This document shows positions 50,301 to 60,424 of a DNA stretch of 64,000 nucleotides, piece after piece. Origin of the DNA: Neobittarella massiliensis (ex Bilen et al. 2018) (GTDB lineage Bacteria > Bacillota > Clostridia > Oscillospirales > Ruminococcaceae); NCBI RefSeq assembly GCF_900289145.1, contig NZ_OKQO01000005.1, positions 186,001 through 250,000 on the forward strand, written 5' to 3'. The notes under the pieces were generated by a model. The model ran no database searches, had not been told where the DNA came from, and worked only from the letters and a program-made list of their open reading frames with translations. Both the position numbers and the translations under genes were made by a program. Position 1 is the first letter of the stretch. Every line of letters begins with the position of its first letter.

Positions 50301-51071
50301 GTCGATATGGGTCTGGGCGCTCTCGATCGTCGGCGGCTCACCAGGGCGCAGCTTGCGGTAGGTCTCGAGCAGGCCCTCCTCGGTGGACTCGGTGGTGTCT
50401 TTTTCCAGGGTGGCCATGATCTTGGGGTCCTCACCGAAGAAGTCGATGATCTGACTGTTTTGACCCAGGCCTAATGCGCGGATGAAGGTGGTGACGGGGA
50501 TCTTTCTGTTCTTGTCGATGCGGACGTAAAAGATGTCGTTGGAGTCGGTCTCGTACTCCAGCCAGGCGCCGCGGTTGGGGATGACGGTGGAGGTGAACAG
50601 CTCCTTACCGGTCTTGTCGTGCTCCATGCCGTAGTACACGCCGGGGCTGCGCACCAGCTGGGAGACGATGACCCGCTCGGCGCCGTTGATGACAAAGGTG
50701 CCGCTGTCGGTCATGAGGGGGAAATCCCCCATGAAGATCTCCTGCTGCTTGACCTCGCCGGTGACTTTGTTAAACAGCCGGGCGGTGACCCGCAGAGGGG
50801 CGGCGAAGGTGACGTCGCGCTCCTTGCACTCCTCTACCGAGTACTTGGGCTCGTCGTCGAGGCGGTAGTCCACAAAGTCCAAAACCAGATTGCCGGTGTA
50901 GTCGGTGATGGCGGACACGTCCTCAAATACCTCTTTGAGGCCCTGCTCCAAAAACCACTGGTACGAGTTTTTCTGCACCTCGATCAGGTTGGGCATCTCC
51001 AGTACTTCGTTGATCTTGGAAAAGCTCATCCTGACGTTTTTACCCAGCTTGGTCGGCTTGACATTCACCAT
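47340..51071 (-). CDS. rpoB: RNA polymerase beta subunit
   Basis: 1243 residues. [20 protein letters not shown] opens the protein; [19 protein letters not shown], the rifampicin-region block [20 protein letters not shown] and the Switch-3 [13 protein letters not shown] follow. ATG at 51069-51071 chosen because GAAGGAG precedes it; the upstream in-frame residues lie in the leader. Transcribed from the promoter at 51209-51237. The C-terminal 45 residues are Asp/Glu-rich. Confidence 0.98.
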   Translation of the reverse strand: MVNVKPTKLGKNVRMSFSKINEVLEMPNLIEVQKNSYQWFLEQGLKEVFEDVSAITDYTGNLVLDFVDYRLDDEPKYSVEECKERDVTFAAPLRVTARLFNKVTGEVKQQEIFMGDFPLMTDSGTFVINGAERVIVSQLVRSPGVYYGMEHDKTGKELFTSTVIPNRGAWLEYETDSNDIFYVRIDKNRKIPVTTFIRALGLGQNSQIIDFFGEDPKIMATLEKDTTESTEEGLLETYRKLRPGEPPTIESAQTHIDNLFFDARRYDLSKVGRYKYNKKLALGDRISGQKLAEPAIDPMTGEIIAEAGELLTREKALQIQESGQDTVVLDVEGRQVKVISNGMVDLAHFVPGIDPAACGIREKVRFSVLLDILEAAEGDEELKELITQKKDELVPKHIIIDDIFSSINYLNCLAQGIGTTDDIDHLGNRRIRSVGELLQNQFRIGFSRMERVIRERMTLQAQELESATPQALINIRPVVASIKEFFGSSPLSQFMDQTNPLAELTHKRRLSALGPGGLSRDRAGFEVRDVHYSHYGRMCPIETPEGPNIGLISYLATFAKINEYGFIEAPFRKVDKATGVVTDEVVYMTADVEDNFVVAQANEPLDEEGHFKNKKVNARHRDEILEIGRDKVDYMDVSPKMVLSVATSMIPFLENDDANRALMGSNMQRQAVPLLKTESPVVGTGMEYKAAVDSGVCVLAKHDGVVEAVSADEVLLRTDEGKLERYKLIKFMRSNQGTCTNQRPVVDKGEKVVKGQVLADGPATDNGEIALGKNALIGFMTWEGYNYEDAVLINEKIVRDDVYTSVHIEEYETEARDTKLGPEEITRDIPNVGEEALKDLDERGIIRIGAEVRAGDILVGKVTPKGETELTAEERLLRAIFGEKAREVRDTSLKVPHGEYGIVVDVKVFTRENCDELSPGVNMVVRCYIAQKRKISVGDKMAGRHGNKGVVSRILPQEDMPFLPDGTPLDIVLNPLGVPSRMNIGQVLEVHLGRAAKALGWKMMTPVFDGAHEEDIRDALREAGLREDGKTVLYDGRTGEPFDNPVTVGYMYFLKLHHLVDDKIHARSTGPYSLVTQQPLGGKAQFGGQRFGEMEVWALEAYGAAYTLQEILTVKSDDVVGRVKTYEAIVKGQNVPQSGVPESFKVLIKELQSLALDIRVLDKDGEEIDLKQNFDDEDMGIPKVVDDEAFSNVAVDSEIEELSVEDVPEEILTGEDSEDTGAADLLGALLGGDDDADLEDENM

Positions 51072-51208
51072 AGGCTCGATCACTCCTTCATCTATTGAAC
51101 ATCCCTCATTACCGGTAAATCCGATAAAAAATGATGTTGATTTCACGGCGGGTTCATGCTATAATACTTGTGCGAGAGCTACAAATATCCATTTTGATAC
51201 AGTATATC

Positions 51209-51237
51209 ATTATAGTATAGATATCTCCTGATGTCAA
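51209..51237 (-). promoter_or_regulatory. sigma-A promoter of rpoBC
   Basis: TTGACA (51232-51237) - 17 - TATAAT (51209-51214), full consensus, about 140 bases of leader before rpoB. Confidence 0.92.
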
Positions 51238-51298
51238 CCGATTTGCACGGGAAAAGTTGCGATTTTAGCGACTTTTTCCGTTTTTTTGATCTACTGCA

Positions 51299-51342
51299 AC
51301 AGAGCAGAGCGACACCTGGCTTTTGGTGTCGCTCTGCTCTGT
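51299..51342. repeat. 18-bp perfect inverted repeat upstream of rpoBC
   Basis: Arms 51299-51316 and 51325-51342 pair at every position with an eight-base loop. Neither strand carries a T run after it. The 51072-51414 gap holds this, the rpoBC promoter and no gene. Confidence 0.9.
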
Positions 51343-51414
51343 GCTCATTACAGTGACGGGCGGTGGAGTGCCCGTTTCTATTTGTCGGGTGGGGTCTGGG
51401 GAGGTAAGGGGCGG

Positions 51415-52590
51415 TCAGGGCAGGGCGATGTCGCCTTTCTGTGTTTTCAGCAGCATTTTGCTCCGATCATCGCGGGTGTAATGGGCGGCGGTGGTAAAGC
51501 TGTTTTTACCCTCGACCGTTTTGCCGGCGCGGGTGACTTTGCCGTCTTCGGCCAGGCAGTCGACTGCGTAGGTCTCGGCCAGCTGGCGCTGTTGGGTGAT
51601 GCTGCCCTTTTGCGTGATGGCGGTGGTGGGGCAGGCGTATTTCCCCCGCCCCACATCCAGCAGGATATCGCCGCTGTCGATGTTGACTGTGGCCTGCTGA
51701 CTGCCGCCCTGCAGCGACACGTCGCCCGTACCGCCAATGACCGAGATGACCCCGTTATCCTGCAGGCGGCTGATTTCGACCTGGCCACTGGTGCGCCTGA
51801 TATACAGCTGGCCGGCCTTGACGTCGCTGGCCTGCAAGTCGCCGTCGAGCTGCAGCCGGGCGATATCTACCTGCAGCTTTTGCAGCTTGACTGGACCGCC
51901 GGCACTGGCAAAGTTGAGTGTTTTGCCCCTCTGCGGAGTGGCATTTTGGTAGGTGCTCTGACCCCGCTCATTTTGGTAGTCCATCTCGCTCACATAGACT
52001 TCTAGCAGACTGCCGTTGCCGCGGCCGAGCCTGATGGCGGCCTGCTGGGCGCTGATGTCGTGCAGCTGTATATCGCCCTGACGGGTGTCGATCTCTAAAT
52101 CATCGGCCTCCAGGTGATCGACGAGCACGTCGCCTTTTTGCAACACACAGCTCACCGTACTGCACCTGCGGTACGGCAGCGTGATGCGTACCTGACTGCG
52201 TTTTTGCCCGCGCGGGTCCAGCAGCGTGGTGCCCACGCCGCGGCCCTGCGATGCTGTCTCGCCGATCGACAGGATACCGTCCTTGACCTTTACATCGGGC
52301 GAGCGGAGAGATCCGTAGCACACCGTTTCTACCGAGAGCTTCTCCCCGTGGACGATCTGCACATCAAAATCATCCAGATGCAGCTGGATGCCGACGGCCC
52401 TGCTTATGCCCCCCTCTTCAGGGTAGCTGATACGGCTGCGCGGGGTATCTTCTACTATGAACAGGCCCTTCTGATCGGCTGCCACCCACAGGCTGGAGCC
52501 GGAGAGATAGCCCGCACCCATGAGTACCAGCCCGGCGGCAGCTATGGCGACTGCGGCGATACGTATTCTTTTTTGGCGATCAGCGGCCAT
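51415..52590 (-). CDS. DUF4097-family beta-helix protein with one membrane segment
   Basis: 391 residues: an N-terminal membrane helix (about residues 10-30, IAAVAIAAAGLVLMGAGYL) and then many short beta strands with the DUF4097 pattern (DVQIVHGEKLSVETV, ADDLEIDTRQGDIQLHDI, SGQVEISRLQDNGVISV, GDVSLQGGS). Such proteins are PadR-linked envelope-stress partners of unknown biochemistry. ATG after GGAGGTGA, overlapping the DUF1700 gene by 11 bases. Confidence 0.85.
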   Translation of the reverse strand: MAADRQKRIRIAAVAIAAAGLVLMGAGYLSGSSLWVAADQKGLFIVEDTPRSRISYPEEGGISRAVGIQLHLDDFDVQIVHGEKLSVETVCYGSLRSPDVKVKDGILSIGETASQGRGVGTTLLDPRGQKRSQVRITLPYRRCSTVSCVLQKGDVLVDHLEADDLEIDTRQGDIQLHDISAQQAAIRLGRGNGSLLEVYVSEMDYQNERGQSTYQNATPQRGKTLNFASAGGPVKLQKLQVDIARLQLDGDLQASDVKAGQLYIRRTSGQVEISRLQDNGVISVIGGTGDVSLQGGSQQATVNIDSGDILLDVGRGKYACPTTAITQKGSITQQRQLAETYAVDCLAEDGKVTRAGKTVEGKNSFTTAAHYTRDDRSKMLLKTQKGDIALP

Positions 52591-53152
52591 GTGCAGTCAC
52601 CTCCTCTGCTGTTTGCCGACCGGCGGGCGGGGTATTCCTCTTGCGGGGGCGGGGCAGCCGACCGGAGAGCGCCGACAGCGCCAGCAGCGCACCGCCGGAA
52701 ACGAACAGGCCAAGACCCAGGTAGAACAGCGCCCCCATAGGCCCGGTCGAAAACAGCGTGAGGCTGAGGATGACCACCGCCACCCCGCACAGGAGCAGCC
52801 ACGCCGAGAGCACAAACAGGATGCAAAAACCCGCGATCCGCAGCCGCTCCCGCTTGTGGGGCGATTTTGAAACGCGCCTTTCTGACCGCCGGCGGCGGTA
52901 TGCCCCCCACTTTTGGGCTGCCGCTGCCAGCCACTGCCGCCAGCGGCCGGCTGACGGGCTCTGGCCGTTTTCCTCGAGAATGCGGTCAGCCAGCTGTCGC
53001 GGGTCACCCAGCTGGGCGATCACCTCCTGCTCGGCATCCGCTCCTGCGTCCTCGAAATAGTCGACGTAGTACAGCAGCGCACTGGACCGCTCTTCGGTGG
53101 AGAGCGTATCCAGACAGGTCTCCAATCTTTTAAGGTACTGCTCTCTATTCAT
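52580..53152 (-). CDS. DUF1700/HAAS-domain membrane protein
   Basis: 190 residues. The N-terminal helical HAAS domain is MNREQYLKRLETCLDTLS, EVIAQLGDPRQLADRILEE, followed by a basic linker RRRRSERRVSKSPHKRERLR and two hydrophobic helices (about 103-123 and 135-160). Members sit between a PadR regulator and a DUF4097 gene, as here. ATG at 53150-53152 is preferred to the GTG two codons earlier because the SD GAGGGGG is then correctly spaced. Overlaps padR by 8 bases. Confidence 0.87.
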   Translation of the reverse strand: MNREQYLKRLETCLDTLSTEERSSALLYYVDYFEDAGADAEQEVIAQLGDPRQLADRILEENGQSPSAGRWRQWLAAAAQKWGAYRRRRSERRVSKSPHKRERLRIAGFCILFVLSAWLLLCGVAVVILSLTLFSTGPMGALFYLGLGLFVSGGALLALSALSGRLPRPRKRNTPPAGRQTAEEVTAHGR

Positions 53153-53468
53153 CGCCACAAAGCCCCCTCAACAAAATATCGTCTATCCGGTTCTTGTAGG
53201 CCTCCCACTCGGTCCGGTACTGCTGCAGTTTTTCACGCCCCTGGGGGGTGATGGAATAATAGCGGCGGTTGCGCCCCTGAAAGGCCCGGTCGTAGGTGGA
53301 GAGACTGGCCTCTTTTTGCAGGCGGCGCAGCACCGGGTACAGGGTCGACTCGGAGATCTGCAACACGCCTTTGACCCGCTGGGTGAGGACATAGCCGTAG
53401 GTATCTTCCCGGTCCAGTACCGCCAGCACGCAGCACTCCAGCAGCGCCGCGCCGGTCTGAAAGATCAT
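53145..53468 (-). CDS. PadR-family transcriptional repressor
   Basis: 107 residues, the small PadR type: wHTH with ALLECCVLAVLDREDTYGYVL, SESTLYPVLRRLQKEASLS and RRYYSITPQGREKL. First gene of the padR-DUF1700-DUF4097 unit; the pattern in other Clostridia is induced by membrane-active antibiotics. ATG after GGGGG. An AT-rich palindrome stands at 53497-53519. Confidence 0.9.
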   Translation of the reverse strand: MIFQTGAALLECCVLAVLDREDTYGYVLTQRVKGVLQISESTLYPVLRRLQKEASLSTYDRAFQGRNRRYYSITPQGREKLQQYRTEWEAYKNRIDDILLRGLCGDE

Positions 53469-53496
53469 CTGCTCGCCCCCTTATTATTTCTACAAC

Positions 53497-53519
53497 TATA
53501 TTATATCAAATATAATATA
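53497..53519. promoter_or_regulatory. candidate PadR operator
   Basis: Perfect palindrome, arms TATATTATAT / ATATAATATA with a three-base centre, 29 bases before padR. Fits autoregulation. Confidence 0.65.
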
Positions 53520-53852
53520 CACTTGATACTGGTAGCTGTGCCAATCTTGACCTCTGTTTTCTGGCACTGTATACAGGGGTAGACGCATTACTGAAAGGTA
53601 CGGCGCCGCTCTCCCCTATTTCTGGTGCAGTGGGCAGTTCTTGCCGCCACTGCACCAGTGAGCCGGTTGTGAGCCGACTTGCTGAGCAGCCGTTCTGCGG
53701 TTCTGCGGGCCGTGTGTTGTGTGCTATGTGCTGTATGCTGGATGCTGGCCGGGTGAGAACACGCAGACGCGCAACCGCCCCAAATCGCTGCGAGACGGTA
53801 AAGGTGGCGGCCAGCGAGACCGCTCCGGCGCCCGCAGCGGGGCAAAATAAAG
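53520..53852. other. intergenic stretch without a supported gene
   Basis: No credible gene between the PadR operator and the terminator at 53853. The short minus-strand frame here is low complexity (His/Thr/Ser repeats from a TGTG(C/T) tract). Confidence 0.55.
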
Positions 53853-53889
53853 AAACCGCCCGCGACAGTTACATCGCGGGCGGTTTTTT
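53853..53889. terminator. bidirectional terminator after the MarR gene
   Basis: AAACCGCCCGCGA / TCGCGGGCGGTTT stem, perfect, A and T runs. Confidence 0.9.
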
Positions 53890-53926
53890 AACATATGGTG
53901 TGCTGCGGCGGGGCAGCAGACGGACA

Positions 53927-54373
53927 CTAGTCGGCCAGACTGCCCTGCAGGGCCTCGACCAGGCTGGTCATGCCATCGGTGATGGCCCGGCGCTGCTGCT
54001 CGGTGAGGTTTTCGTAGGCGTTTTCCTCGGCGGTGGCCAGTTCATCTAGCAGGGGAAAGGCAAACTGTTCCCCTGCCGGGGTGAGAGCCACCAGCTTGCC
54101 CCGGCGGTCGCTGTCGTTTTGCTTGCGGTGTATGTACCCCTTTTTCTCGAGGCCCGAGAGCAGAAAGGACACCGTCTGCTTGGGCAGGGCGGTCTTGTCG
54201 CAGATGTGCTTTTGGGTGCAGCCCTGGGGGTTTTCGCGGATGATGTCCAGCACCAGCACGGTGTTAAACTGCACGCCCCGACGGGCGGCCCATGCGCCAT
54301 ACAAACTGTCGATCATAAACCAGTTCTCGTAGTAGCGGCGGACGTGGTACTGGATATCTTGACTCTCGCTCAC
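53927..54373 (-). CDS. MarR-family regulator
   Basis: 148 residues. wHTH: RENPQGCTQKHICDKTALPKQ, then TVSFLLSGLEKKGYIHR and DRRGKLVALTPAGEQ (wing). Helices for dimerisation flank it. The GTG at 54371-54373 is chosen after AGAGGGG; longer upstream frames are Arg/Pro-rich and non-homologous. 41 bases after an Rrf2 gene. Confidence 0.85.
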   Translation of the reverse strand: MSESQDIQYHVRRYYENWFMIDSLYGAWAARRGVQFNTVLVLDIIRENPQGCTQKHICDKTALPKQTVSFLLSGLEKKGYIHRKQNDSDRRGKLVALTPAGEQFAFPLLDELATAEENAYENLTEQQRRAITDGMTSLVEALQGSLAD

Positions 54374-54414
54374 GGCGGTAGTTCCCCTCTTTCGTATAGC
54401 TGTGTATAAGGCGG

Positions 54415-54816
54415 TCAGTCGTCGGCAAACTGGTCGATGGTGTATGAGGCCAGCTGGGCGTTGACCGAGTCGGCGATCTTGCCGAATACGCGGCGCACCT
54501 TGCAGTTGCCCGCGCTCTGACACTCGCAGTCGCTGTTTTGGTCGAGGCACTTGGAGATGGTGACCGGCCCCTCGATGATCTCGACGATGTCGCGCAGCGA
54601 TATCTCGGCGGCGGGCTTTTGCAGCTCGTACCCGCCCTGCGTGCCTTTATAGGAGCGCACCAGGCCCCCGGCCACCAATTTGCTGAGTATCTTCAGTGCA
54701 AAGCGCAGCGTGACATCGGTGGCTTCTGCTATTTTTTTGGCCTCGGTCCGGCTGGTGACGGTAGCCAGATGCCGCACGATGCGCACCGCATAATCGGTCT
54801 CCCGGGTAAAAACCAT
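54415..54816 (-). CDS. Rrf2-family regulator with Cys cluster
   Basis: 133 residues. wHTH MVFTRETDYAVRIVRHLA, AEATDVTLRFALKILSKL and LQKPAAEISLRDIVEIIEG. The Cys cluster C-x7-C-x-C-x5-C (KCLDQNSDCECQSAGNC) is in the position where IscR/NsrR bind an Fe-S cluster. ATG at 54816 after AAGGAG. First of a two-gene unit with the MarR gene, driven from 54872-54900. An oxidative or nitric-oxide sensor is likely. Confidence 0.87.
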   Translation of the reverse strand: MVFTRETDYAVRIVRHLATVTSRTEAKKIAEATDVTLRFALKILSKLVAGGLVRSYKGTQGGYELQKPAAEISLRDIVEIIEGPVTISKCLDQNSDCECQSAGNCKVRRVFGKIADSVNAQLASYTIDQFADD

Positions 54817-54871
54817 TTCTCGCAACTCCTTGCTGTCAAAAGTTAACCAAATTACTATACATTCTGTATCC

Positions 54872-54900
54872 AGTATAGAACAGCAACTGCGATTTGTCAA
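54872..54900 (-). promoter_or_regulatory. promoter of the Rrf2-MarR unit
   Basis: TTGACA (54895-54900) - 17 - TATACT (54872-54877). Confidence 0.85.
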
Positions 54901-54919
54901 ACGGGAGCGGACATATGGG

Positions 54920-56056
<1,137 letters not shown>

Positions 56057-56111
56057 ACGTCTTTTCTCCCTATTCTCCTGCGTGTTGGTGTCTGTATATG
56101 GGTGCGGGGTG

Positions 56112-57884
56112 CTATGTCCGCTTATTTTTTTGCTGCCGCAGCTGGCGCATCATCTCGGCCCAGTCCGCGTCGGGGGTGTGGGCGATGGTCTCGCTGTCGG
56201 GGCGGCTGCTCTCTTTTTTGAGCAGCCCGATCTTCTGGTCGATCTCCTCGATGTCGATGTGCAGCGGCGCGGTCTCGGCGATGATGCGGGTGACCCGGGC
56301 CAGCTCCTGATCGGTGAGCAGCTGGGCTAGGTAAGACAGGTCACCGGTGAGACCGGCATCGAAAGCGCCTTTGAGCAGGCTGTACACCCGGCGGTTAAAA
56401 TCGGTGACAAAGTCGCGCTCGGCCAGCTGGGGGTAGATGCGCCGGCCAAAGGCGACATCGCGCAGCAGCGCGGCGATGAGGAACTCCTCGGCGGTGTTGG
56501 CCAGCGGATTTTTAGCCGCCTGGGGATTTACCTTGTCGCGGTAGTCGATGGCGCTGCTGAGCAGTTCGCTGCGCTCTTTTTTCTTTTGTTTGCGGTAGTG
56601 CTGCCGCCGCAGCTGCTCTACCTGCTCGAGCACCCCCTGCTTGGTGGCCCCGGCCCGCTCGGCCACCACCCCGGCGTAGATGTCGCGCTCGGCGGGGGTG
56701 GGCAGCGCCGCCACGACCACCGCGGCGTCTTTGATATATCCGGCGCGGCCAGCCGGCTCTTTTAAGTCGTGGCCGGTCTCGGCCCGCTGCAGCTCGTACT
56801 CGGTGGAGCCGCGGGCATTTTGCAGCAGGCGCTCAAAGCGCAGATTGCCGTATTTTTTGATGTACTCGTCGGGGTCTTTGGCCTCTTGCCGGGGGATGTG
56901 CAGCACCCGCGCCTTGATGCCGGTGGGCGCCAGAATGCCGATGGCCCGCTTAGTGGCGATCTGCCCGGCCTCATCGGCGTCGTAGGCGATGGTGATGGTG
57001 TCGGCGTACTGGGCGATGAGCCGGGCCTGGTGGTCGCCGATGGCGGTGCCCAGGGTGGCCACCGCCGTGCAGAAGCCGGCCTGGTGCATGGCGATGACGT
57101 CCATGTAGCCCTCGGCCAGAATATAGGCGCGATCTTTTTGCCGCTTGGCAAAATTGAGGGCGAACAGATTGCGGTTTTTGTGAAAGGCCGGCGTCTCGGC
57201 GGTGTTGAGGTACTTGGGCTTTTCGTCGCCCATGTTGCGGCCGCCAAAGCCGATGACGTTGCCGCGCAGATCGATGATGGGGAACATCACCCGGCCGCGG
57301 AACTTGTCGTACACGCTGCCCTTAGACGAGCGGGCCACCAGGTCCGCCGCCAGCAGATCGCCATCGGAAAAGCCCTTTTTGCGCAGCGCGTCGCGCAGGG
57401 CATTCCAGCTCGACGGGGCAAAGCCCAGGCCGAAGTGCTTGATGGTCTCGATGCTGAGACCGCGGCCCAGCAGGTAGTCGAGCCCCTGCTTGCCGGCCGG
57501 TGAGAAGATCGCCGCATAAAACCAGCGGGCGGCGGCGCGGTTGGCCTCGAGAATGCGCAGCTTGAGCTTGCCCATCGAGTCGTCGACCCCCTGCTCGGGC
57601 ATCTGCATGCCGGCGCGCTGGGCCAAAAACTTGACCGCCTCGATATAGTCGAGGTTCTCGGCGGACTTGATAAAGGTGATGACGTCGCCGCCGGCACCGC
57701 AGCCAAAACAGTAGTAGGACTGGGTGTCGCGGTAGACCACGAAGGAAGGCGTTTTTTCAGAGTGGAAGGGGCACAGGCCCTTGACGGTATTGCTGCCGGC
57801 CCGCTTGAGGTCGACGTAGGAACCGACCACGTCTTCGATGTCGTTTCGGAATTTCAGCTCGGTCAAAAAGCTCTCGGGCAGCAA
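56112..57884 (-). CDS. dnaG: DNA primase
   Basis: 590 residues. CHC2 zinc finger [43 protein letters not shown] with DADEAGQ, and a C-terminal DnaB-binding helical region with [17 protein letters not shown]. The TTG start at 57882-57884 is 6 nt after GGAGAGGAG. In the dgt-dnaG-rpoD group. Confidence 0.95.
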   Translation of the reverse strand: MLPESFLTELKFRNDIEDVVGSYVDLKRAGSNTVKGLCPFHSEKTPSFVVYRDTQSYYCFGCGAGGDVITFIKSAENLDYIEAVKFLAQRAGMQMPEQGVDDSMGKLKLRILEANRAAARWFYAAIFSPAGKQGLDYLLGRGLSIETIKHFGLGFAPSSWNALRDALRKKGFSDGDLLAADLVARSSKGSVYDKFRGRVMFPIIDLRGNVIGFGGRNMGDEKPKYLNTAETPAFHKNRNLFALNFAKRQKDRAYILAEGYMDVIAMHQAGFCTAVATLGTAIGDHQARLIAQYADTITIAYDADEAGQIATKRAIGILAPTGIKARVLHIPRQEAKDPDEYIKKYGNLRFERLLQNARGSTEYELQRAETGHDLKEPAGRAGYIKDAAVVVAALPTPAERDIYAGVVAERAGATKQGVLEQVEQLRRQHYRKQKKKERSELLSSAIDYRDKVNPQAAKNPLANTAEEFLIAALLRDVAFGRRIYPQLAERDFVTDFNRRVYSLLKGAFDAGLTGDLSYLAQLLTDQELARVTRIIAETAPLHIDIEEIDQKIGLLKKESSRPDSETIAHTPDADWAEMMRQLRQQKNKRT

Positions 57885-57958
57885 GGCGCTCCTCTCCTTT
57901 CGTCAAAATCTGCCTCCCGGGCAGAGCTATACTGGTGCTAACGCGCCGTGTCGGGCCG

Positions 57959-58963
57959 CTACTCTCCGTGCCAAAACTGGGGGACGTACAGCCGCTCGAA
58001 CAGCTGGACGGCATAGTCGTCGGTCATGCCCGAGAGATAGTCGCACACGGCGCGATCGAGGCCCCAGCGGTCAGCCAGCTGCTGATATCGCGGCGAGAGC
58101 GCATCGGGGTCGCTGACAAAGTGTTTATAGAGGGTGATGATGAGCTGTTCTGCTTTGCTCTCCTCTTTTTTGGCCACCGGGTCGGTGTACACCACATCGA
58201 ACATAAACTGGTGCAGCCGCTGATAGGCGGTGTACACCTCCTCCCCCATCCAGATGCGCGCACCGCTGTTTTCCAGCAGCGAGCGCACCAGCGTGGTGAT
58301 GCGCTGATTTTTGCCCCGTCCCAACACCGCCACACTGTCGTAGGGCAGCTCGTTTTCCTGCAGGATACCGGCGGTGATCGCGTCCTCGATATCGTGATTG
58401 ATATAGGCGATGCGGTCAGCGTAGCGCACCAGCTGGCCCTCCAGCGTTTTGGCGCGGACACCTTTGGTATGGCAGGCGATACCGTTGCGCACCTCGTAGG
58501 TGAGGTTGAGACCGCGGCCGTCTTTTTCTAAAAAGTCGACTACCCGCACGCTCTGCAGGTAGTGGCGAAAGCCGGCGGGACAGACCTCGTTGAGCGCCCG
58601 CTCACCGGCGTGGCCAAACGGCGTGTGCCCCAGATCGTGGCCCAGGGCGATGGCCTCGGTCAGGTCCTCGTTGAGACGCAGCCCACGGGCGACGGTGCGG
58701 GCGATCTGCGAGACCTCCAGCGTGTGGGTGAGGCGGGTGCGATAATGATCCCCTTTAGGGGACAAAAACACCTGTGTTTTGTGTTTGAGACGGCGAAACG
58801 ACTTGCAGTGTAAGATGCGGTCGCGGTCGCGGGCAAAATCGGTGCGGATATCGCAGGGGGCAGTAGGGTGCCGCCGCCCCCGCGAATCGGCGGCGCACAC
58901 CGCATAGGGTGACAGCGTCTGCCGTTCGGCCTGTTCGCTGCGGCTGCGGATGGTGGTGTCGAT
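57959..58963 (-). CDS. dgt: dNTP triphosphohydrolase-like HD protein, probable AUC start
   Basis: About 334 residues of the Dgt family, which splits dGTP to deoxyguanosine and PPPi. The HD pocket is RLTHTLEVSQ, GHDLGHTPFGHAG, CHTKG and YADRIAYINHDIEDA. N-terminal conserved EQAERQTLSPYAV is directly downstream of the start. The only canonical start is GTG 58970-58972, but that codon is inside its own SD (AGGGGAGGTGA). I therefore take the ATC at 58961-58963, 8 nt after GGAGG, as the more probable start. See findings. Heads the dgt-dnaG-rpoD run. Confidence 0.82.
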   Translation of the reverse strand: MDTTIRSRSEQAERQTLSPYAVCAADSRGRRHPTAPCDIRTDFARDRDRILHCKSFRRLKHKTQVFLSPKGDHYRTRLTHTLEVSQIARTVARGLRLNEDLTEAIALGHDLGHTPFGHAGERALNEVCPAGFRHYLQSVRVVDFLEKDGRGLNLTYEVRNGIACHTKGVRAKTLEGQLVRYADRIAYINHDIEDAITAGILQENELPYDSVAVLGRGKNQRITTLVRSLLENSGARIWMGEEVYTAYQRLHQFMFDVVYTDPVAKKEESKAEQLIITLYKHFVSDPDALSPRYQQLADRWGLDRAVCDYLSGMTDDYAVQLFERLYVPQFWHGE

Positions 58964-59121
58964 GGGTGTCACCTCCCCTATGTATATGTAGGGCAGTTTT
59001 TATAAACTGCGTTGGGTACAGGTACGATATATGCGTGGGGATCGCCGCCGGCGCAGACGATGCCCCTCTAACAAGCTTATACGCAAAAACGCGGGCTATC
59101 CCTCTTTTTTTGCAAAATTAC

Positions 59122-59150
59122 AAAAAGAGCCGCTATTTTATCGGCTTTTT
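59122..59150 (-). terminator. terminator after yigZ
   Basis: AAGCCG / CGGCTC stem around ATAAAATAG with T run on the minus strand; A run on the other. Confidence 0.65.
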
Positions 59151-59193
59151 GCCAGGAGTGCACCGCCATCTCGCGCCGCGCGCAGTGCGGCGG

Positions 59194-59832
59194 CTACAGA
59201 TAGGAAAAGTGACTCTTTATCTTTTTGGGCACCACCCGGCCATCGGTGCGCTCGGTGACCTCGTCTACCAGGCGCTGGTAGTCGCTGCCCTTGACGGTGA
59301 GCGCCAGTGTGACATCCACCTCGAAACGGGTGTCGCTTATCTGCAGCGTGTAGCCGGGCAACATATTCTGTATGACGCCGTAGAGATTATAGGGCACGGT
59401 GAGCACACAGTCGATGCAGGTGCACATGGTAATGATATCGGCGCCGGCCACCGCCAGCGAGGCGGCTTTAGAATAGGCCCGCAGCAGCCCGCTGGCGCCC
59501 AGCAAAACGCCCCCGAAATAGCGGGTGACCACCAGCAGCGCATCGGTGATCTGCGCCTTTTGCAGCACCTCTAATATGGGGCGGCCAGCAGTGCCCTGCG
59601 GCTCGCCGTCGTCTGATGAGCGCTCGACATGATCGGTGCGCAGCCGATAGGCATAGGTGTGGTGCCGCGCTTCGCGGTGCTGCTTTCTTACCTGGGCGAG
59701 CAGCGCGTCTACCTGTTGCTGGTCGGCCGCTGGAAAGAGCTGCCCGATAAAGCGGGACTTTTTTTGCTCGTAGAGCGACTGGGCGGCACCGCCGGGAGTG
59801 CGGTATTCCTGTAGCTGCAGCGCATCTGCCAT
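59194..59832 (-). CDS. yigZ: YigZ/IMPACT-family protein
   Basis: 212 residues. UPF0029 N-terminal domain: KKSRFIGQLFPAADQ, HHTYAYRLRTDHVERSSDDG, the SDDGEPQGTAGRPILEVL hallmark, VVTRYFGGVLLGASGLLRAY, then a C-terminal ferredoxin-like domain. Its eukaryotic relatives affect Gcn2 signalling; the bacterial role is unclear. ATG at 59832 after GAGAGGAGAGG. A short N-terminal extension in another possible start is Pro/Phe-rich and discarded. Confidence 0.9.
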   Translation of the reverse strand: MADALQLQEYRTPGGAAQSLYEQKKSRFIGQLFPAADQQQVDALLAQVRKQHREARHHTYAYRLRTDHVERSSDDGEPQGTAGRPILEVLQKAQITDALLVVTRYFGGVLLGASGLLRAYSKAASLAVAGADIITMCTCIDCVLTVPYNLYGVIQNMLPGYTLQISDTRFEVDVTLALTVKGSDYQRLVDEVTERTDGRVVPKKIKSHFSYL

Positions 59833-59928
59833 GGTCCTCTCCTCTCTGGCCGCGGGCGGCCGGCAAAAAAAGAAAGGCGGTGCTTTTTTAAAAAACACCA
59901 CCTGCTAGACTTTTGTGAAAAGCCCGTC

Positions 59929-60129
59929 TTATTTTGTGCCAAAACGCTTTTTAAAGCGCTCAACACGTCCACCGGTATCGACAAGTTTCTGTTTGCCTGT
60001 ATAGAATGGGTGGCATTTTGAACAGATCTCAACACGAATATCGCTCTTGGTGGAACGAGTCGTAAAGGTCTCGCCGCAAGCGCATCTGATTGTGGTCTCT
60101 TCATATTTTGGATGAATCCCCTGTTTCAA
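59929..60129 (-). CDS. rpmE: 50S ribosomal protein L31
   Basis: 66 residues. [56 protein letters not shown], including the Cys residues of the zinc-binding (C+) type. TTG start 60127-60129 follows AGAGGTG by 7 nt and gives the family-typical MKQGIHPKY start. Confidence 0.95.
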   Translation of the reverse strand: MKQGIHPKYEETTIRCACGETFTTRSTKSDIRVEICSKCHPFYTGKQKLVDTGGRVERFKKRFGTK

Positions 60130-60169
60130 CGTAGTCACCTCTTTCACTCAACGAAACGTTACTTTCAAA

Positions 60170-60198
60170 ATAATAGCACAGCCCCCCGCAAAATGCAA
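60170..60198 (-). promoter_or_regulatory. promoter of rpmE
   Basis: TTGCAT (60193-60198) - 17 - TATTAT (60170-60175), extended by TGC. Confidence 0.8.
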
Positions 60199-60424
60199 GT
60201 ACTTTTTTGCAAAAAAACGCGGTGGCGGCGGGGCGCGCCGCACCTTTACCCCCCGTTCGGCTCTCCCCTATTTTAGCACATCTGCCGTCCCCCATAAGTC
60301 GTAGGATTTACCAAAATTATTGTGTAAAATTTTCGTAAACACTTGCAAATTCACGAAACATTTGTCACAATATACCTATATAAAGGAATTTTGTAAGCGC
60401 ATACACAGAGAGGGGGTGCCGGCG

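Noticed and set aside
53588-53845. Minus-strand small frame with repeated HTAHSTQHT
   Set aside because: Arises from a TGTG tract; no SD and no homology.
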